Shown here one piece after another: positions 61,054 through 64,000 of a stretch of 64,000 bases of DNA (position 1 is the stretch's first letter; each line of letters opens with the position of its first letter). The translations under genes and the position numbers were made by a program. Location of the stretch: the IMG/VR virus record IMGVR_UViG_3300037882_002341, positions 1 through 64,000 of that record; one strand, given 5' to 3'. Source of the DNA: a virus. Below the pieces are notes generated by a model. That model saw nothing but the letters and a program-made list of their open reading frames with translations, was not told where the DNA came from and ran no database searches.

Positions 61054-61815
61054 GTGCAGTTCCCAGAAGAGCTTAAGGAACAGATTTCAAAATGGAGACG
61101 CATGGGGTACGAGCCCCATAGCGTCTCCATATCTAATTTGTCCAAGGAAACAATTGTTGTATTTAGAACCCTAACAAAAAGAGAATACGATGAACTAACC
61201 AGAAGCCCTCTCCACAATCCTCCTGAGGAATCTCGTTTTTTGGGCTCTCTGTACAATACTCAATTCCAAGAGATCATAGAGCTTGCTCTCCTGTGGCCAA
61301 GACCATTACCGGATGACTTACCCGCAGCGGCAGACAAGTTGATAGCAGAGGCTATCATAGATGCCTCTGCTTGGATCAGTACAGAGAAACTTACCACGGG
61401 GTTAAATGAGGCCAGAGAAAAGGCAAGCAGTCTTGAGGGATTTCTTAGAAGCAGAGTCTTTGCGGCTTTCCCTACGATGTCCGTAGACGAAGTTAATGAT
61501 CTCAGATTTACACAACTTATAGATCTTGTAGCAAGCTCAGAAATTATCACCGGCTTCCCTGTAGATCTTCAACCATGGTTAGATCCAGATGGTTATAGAA
61601 GTAAGATAGATAGACAGGAAAGAATGGGTAGAAGAATTCAACAGGAAAGAGAGGCGGGTATGAATGTTGATCCAAGAATGAAAGACCCCGCCTTCAGAAG
61701 AAAACTTATTGAACAAGCACAAGAATCCCGAGAAAGGCTCCATGCTCGACCAACTAACGAAACAATAGATCTTAATAAGATGGCAGAGCAGTTGACAAAA
61801 GCAAAGAATGCCTAA
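61054..61815 (+). CDS. tail assembly chaperone-like protein 2 (253 aa), GTG start
   Basis: GTG start (MQFPEELKEQISKWRRMGYE). IVVFRTLTKREYDELTRSPL matches the first chaperone-like protein's VVRGFSRREWSSL. Later QFQEIIELALLWPRPLPDDL, and a charged C-terminus (KMAEQLTKAKNA). No clear Shine-Dalgarno, so coupling is likely. No slippery frameshift site was seen between the two chaperone genes. Confidence 0.6.
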   Translation: MQFPEELKEQISKWRRMGYEPHSVSISNLSKETIVVFRTLTKREYDELTRSPLHNPPEESRFLGSLYNTQFQEIIELALLWPRPLPDDLPAAADKLIAEAIIDASAWISTEKLTTGLNEAREKASSLEGFLRSRVFAAFPTMSVDEVNDLRFTQLIDLVASSEIITGFPVDLQPWLDPDGYRSKIDRQERMGRRIQQEREAGMNVDPRMKDPAFRRKLIEQAQESRERLHARPTNETIDLNKMAEQLTKAKNA

Positions 61816-64000
61816 TTTTGAACCACGTGGTAACACTAATTACAGGAGAGAAGAAGATCTCTTCACTTCCAGGATTCTCAACAAGAGATCTGAGGATCAA
61901 CGTTTCCCAGGACAGACTGCTAGGGAGGACTCTGAAGCCGAACTAGTAAGGCAAGAGATCAGAGACAAAACACCAGACCTGCAGCGTATCGCTAAGATGG
62001 TTGTGGTTGCTGGTGGTGCCGCAGCTGTTGGTAAGGCAATCGGTCGTAAGAATATGATAGGCATGATGTCATGGGTAAGTACCCATGGATATTCAGCCAA
62101 TAAAAGAGTATTTCAGCCGATCAGACACCTTGTAGACGACATGGTACTTGGGCAGGGCCCAGCAGCAAGATCTATATCACGAAGATATCTTGGGGCTAGC
62201 ACCTCTGGTGCGCCCAGCAGACTTGATCCAGATCTCTCAATGGAGCTCGAGCGCATGTACTCCAAGTACAGCGCTAATGGACCGGATTCTATTACATGGC
62301 TCCATGGACCAAACAGAACCGGTGTTGACTATCATCGTCAGTATCTGTCTGCCCGCTTCTCTGGAAGAACTGCCCCTGATGGACTTCAACACTTAACAGT
62401 CGGGGACGTTTTAGGCAGTTCCAATATTAGAGATAGATTCTCTAGTAACTCCATAAAGGTTCTACAGCAAGCCAGAAGACACGGCGTCATTCATGACGCA
62501 ATGTCCGTCTCTTCTTCTAATACCTTTGGTCTGTTTAAGAATAGCACAGGAAACATTCTTGACTCCCAGGCTTTCTCACCGTTACGCGTCTTCGATGCAG
62601 CCCACTCGGCACTTCGACAGTTCACCATACCGTTCTTTGAGTTAAGACCAGCCGATCTTATCTTTGGTGCCATAAGGCCAATGCTTGTGCCATCAAGGCA
62701 CACCACTATTGGTGGTGGACAAAGACTCCCTAATGGATCAGTAACAGGAAGAGGTCTTAACTTCAGCATGGGAGACACAATATTCTCCCAGGTACCAGGA
62801 CTAAATAGATTCACTGCGGTCGCCAGAGGTGTCAAGACCTACGATATCTCAGGAGAGGGTTCACACTTCTATGGTCGTGCTGTTGCTATTAAGCAAGGTC
62901 GCATAGCCTCAGAGATGAACAGGAACCTACAAGGGAACTTTGTTCCCCGTAATACCCAGCCGATCAAACACTTTTGGCAAAGAGTTCAAGAGACCATAGG
63001 TGTAGGACCAGAGTTCGCCACCAACAGGAGCATCTTTGGACTCATCAAGGATGCAGCCCAAAGACACTCAATAGACAGAGGCAACTCAGGAGGAGCCTTC
63101 TTACCTAACCGCTTCATGCCCCGTCATGCCACCATGACAAGAAGACAGGTTATCCAGGCTCAGTCTGCTTTTAATCAGGGACTATTACCAAATCAGGCTC
63201 TCTATTCCAACGCACAAGAGTATCTCGATGAGGCTATACCTAGTCCAGCTGGTCCAGTGCCCCTGTATGAAAGAATAAAGGCAAAGTTATTTGATAACTC
63301 TAGATCCGGATCCTATTATTCAAGATTACCTTCCGCAGGATTCCCGGGAGAAAAAATAGGAGAGGTACCTAATCCCCGCACCCCCAAGCAGGGTTACACT
63401 CTCGTGGCTCCTGGAGCGGTGCCAATAGTAGGCCCTGGTGGAGTCCCAGCTTCAACCGTCCCCGCCACAGGCGTAGTAGACAGTCCTGGATTCATGAACA
63501 GCGCCAACCTGTTCCTGCACCACGGTGTTGAGCGCCTAAACCAACTCATAGGTACAACAACAGGGTTTGGCATTAGGCCTAGTAGTGGAACCTATGGCTG
63601 GATAGGAAGCCTGGCCAAGGTTTACGGAGGAGCCTTTCTTGCGAAGATGGGTCTCGAGTATGCAAAATACTCTGACTATATTGCCGGAGAAGCCCTAGAC
63701 TTCGTCCCCGGTTTAGATAATACAACGCCATCCGAGTATGCCGTTAGAGCCTATTCTGGGTCCATGGTTCTCAGACAGAAACTTAGAGAACAAGCGGGCA
63801 TTCAGCAGTTAGCGGCCTATTCAGAAAGCTTAATGCCCGGTAGTATGAATCTCCCTGGCATGACAATGGCCCGCACAGCGGGCCCAGTGGCCTTGGGAGC
63901 TCTCCTTAGTGGTAGGAGAGGGGCAATGCTTGGGAGCGCAGTCAGCGCGATAATAGGAGGTTTAGACCCAGATATCAAATCCCAAGAGCTTGCCGACATT
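61808..64000 (+). CDS. very large structural protein, open to the right edge (at least 731 aa)
   Basis: The frame is open for 731 codons from ATG 61808, which overlaps the previous stop, and leaves the window. Segments: AKMVVVAGGAAAVGKAIGRK near residue 70, RRYLGASTSGAPSRLDPDLS, FFELRPADLIFGAIRPMLVP, a Pro/Gly/Val-rich linker (~residues 515-570), then YGWIGSLAKVYGGAFLAKMG and VALGALLSGRRGAMLGSAVS. Gly/Ala-rich hydrophobic stretches resemble the 35817-38180 proteins. By position it may be the tape measure, but it lacks long coiled coils. It could equally be an ejected internal protein. Confidence 0.75.
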   Translation, partial: MPNFEPRGNTNYRREEDLFTSRILNKRSEDQRFPGQTAREDSEAELVRQEIRDKTPDLQRIAKMVVVAGGAAAVGKAIGRKNMIGMMSWVSTHGYSANKRVFQPIRHLVDDMVLGQGPAARSISRRYLGASTSGAPSRLDPDLSMELERMYSKYSANGPDSITWLHGPNRTGVDYHRQYLSARFSGRTAPDGLQHLTVGDVLGSSNIRDRFSSNSIKVLQQARRHGVIHDAMSVSSSNTFGLFKNSTGNILDSQAFSPLRVFDAAHSALRQFTIPFFELRPADLIFGAIRPMLVPSRHTTIGGGQRLPNGSVTGRGLNFSMGDTIFSQVPGLNRFTAVARGVKTYDISGEGSHFYGRAVAIKQGRIASEMNRNLQGNFVPRNTQPIKHFWQRVQETIGVGPEFATNRSIFGLIKDAAQRHSIDRGNSGGAFLPNRFMPRHATMTRRQVIQAQSAFNQGLLPNQALYSNAQEYLDEAIPSPAGPVPLYERIKAKLFDNSRSGSYYSRLPSAGFPGEKIGEVPNPRTPKQGYTLVAPGAVPIVGPGGVPASTVPATGVVDSPGFMNSANLFLHHGVERLNQLIGTTTGFGIRPSSGTYGWIGSLAKVYGGAFLAKMGLEYAKYSDYIAGEALDFVPGLDNTTPSEYAVRAYSGSMVLRQKLREQAGIQQLAAYSESLMPGSMNLPGMTMARTAGPVALGALLSGRRGAMLGSAVSAIIGGLDPDIKSQELADI

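Noticed and set aside
1-64000. CRISPR array, insertion sequence or integrase
   Set aside because: No regularly spaced repeats, no transposase-like motif and no integrase were seen. The only mobile-looking genes are HNH nucleases.

Overview
The window is part of a large tailed-bacteriophage genome, most likely a myovirus, because it encodes a contractile tail sheath next to tail-tube proteins, a terminase large subunit, a portal, a prohead protease and an HK97-type major capsid protein. The host cannot be fixed from sequence. Lipoprotein signal peptides and a candidate Rz/Rz1-like pair suggest a diderm bacterium, and three genes with a -10-like box only 6-7 nt before the ATG hint at leaderless transcription.

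Layout. (1) 1-11,010, minus strand: a nearly gapless run of about 40 small genes. The first ~1,190 bases are strikingly GC-rich and carry a MazG-like nucleotide pyrophosphohydrolase. The rest is AT-rich and carries a DEDDh exonuclease, a free-standing GatB/YqeY tail-like protein, small membrane proteins and lipoproteins, three paralogues of a CCVAGWAG family, and six copies of an unrecognised two-gene cassette (called A and B here). In all six, A ends in UGA and B follows in the same frame after one CCY codon. (2) 9,810-12,560: islands of noncoding DNA rich in nested inverted repeats, with one tRNA and a Cys-rich gene. (3) 12,620-19,750, minus strand: a GC-rich block of mostly separate units with strong Shine-Dalgarno sites, 5'-leader hairpins and stem-loop/U-tract terminators. 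Most products are unknown and several have Cys-x2-Cys pairs. (4) 19,750-20,065: divergent intergenic region. (5) 20,066-31,500, mostly plus strand: a HAD-like phosphatase and about 31 tRNA genes interleaved with small genes (HNH nucleases, metallophosphoesterases, a proteasome-like Ntn hydrolase, a trypsin-like lipoprotein, a spanin-like pair). With the two minus-strand tRNAs the window appears to decode all 20 amino acids.

(6) 31,310-64,000, plus strand: packaging, head and tail genes in one direction, often with overlapping start and stop codons. The order is several unknowns, a fused DEDDh exonuclease plus PD-(D/E)XK nuclease, three Gly-rich hydrophobic basic proteins, terminase, a large helical protein, portal, protease-scaffold, candidate decoration protein, capsid, connector-type genes, an Ig-like protein, a cluster of lipoproteins and membrane proteins, an HNH gene that looks inserted, sheath, three tube-like proteins, two chaperone-like proteins, and a very long open frame leaving the window.

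The structural genes form one assembly programme: terminase fills a protease-matured capsid through the portal, and the sheath and tube build the tail. The tRNA block probably supports translation of phage codons. The role of the A-UGA-B cassettes and of the structured RNA islands is unknown, and these are the most novel-looking parts of the window.
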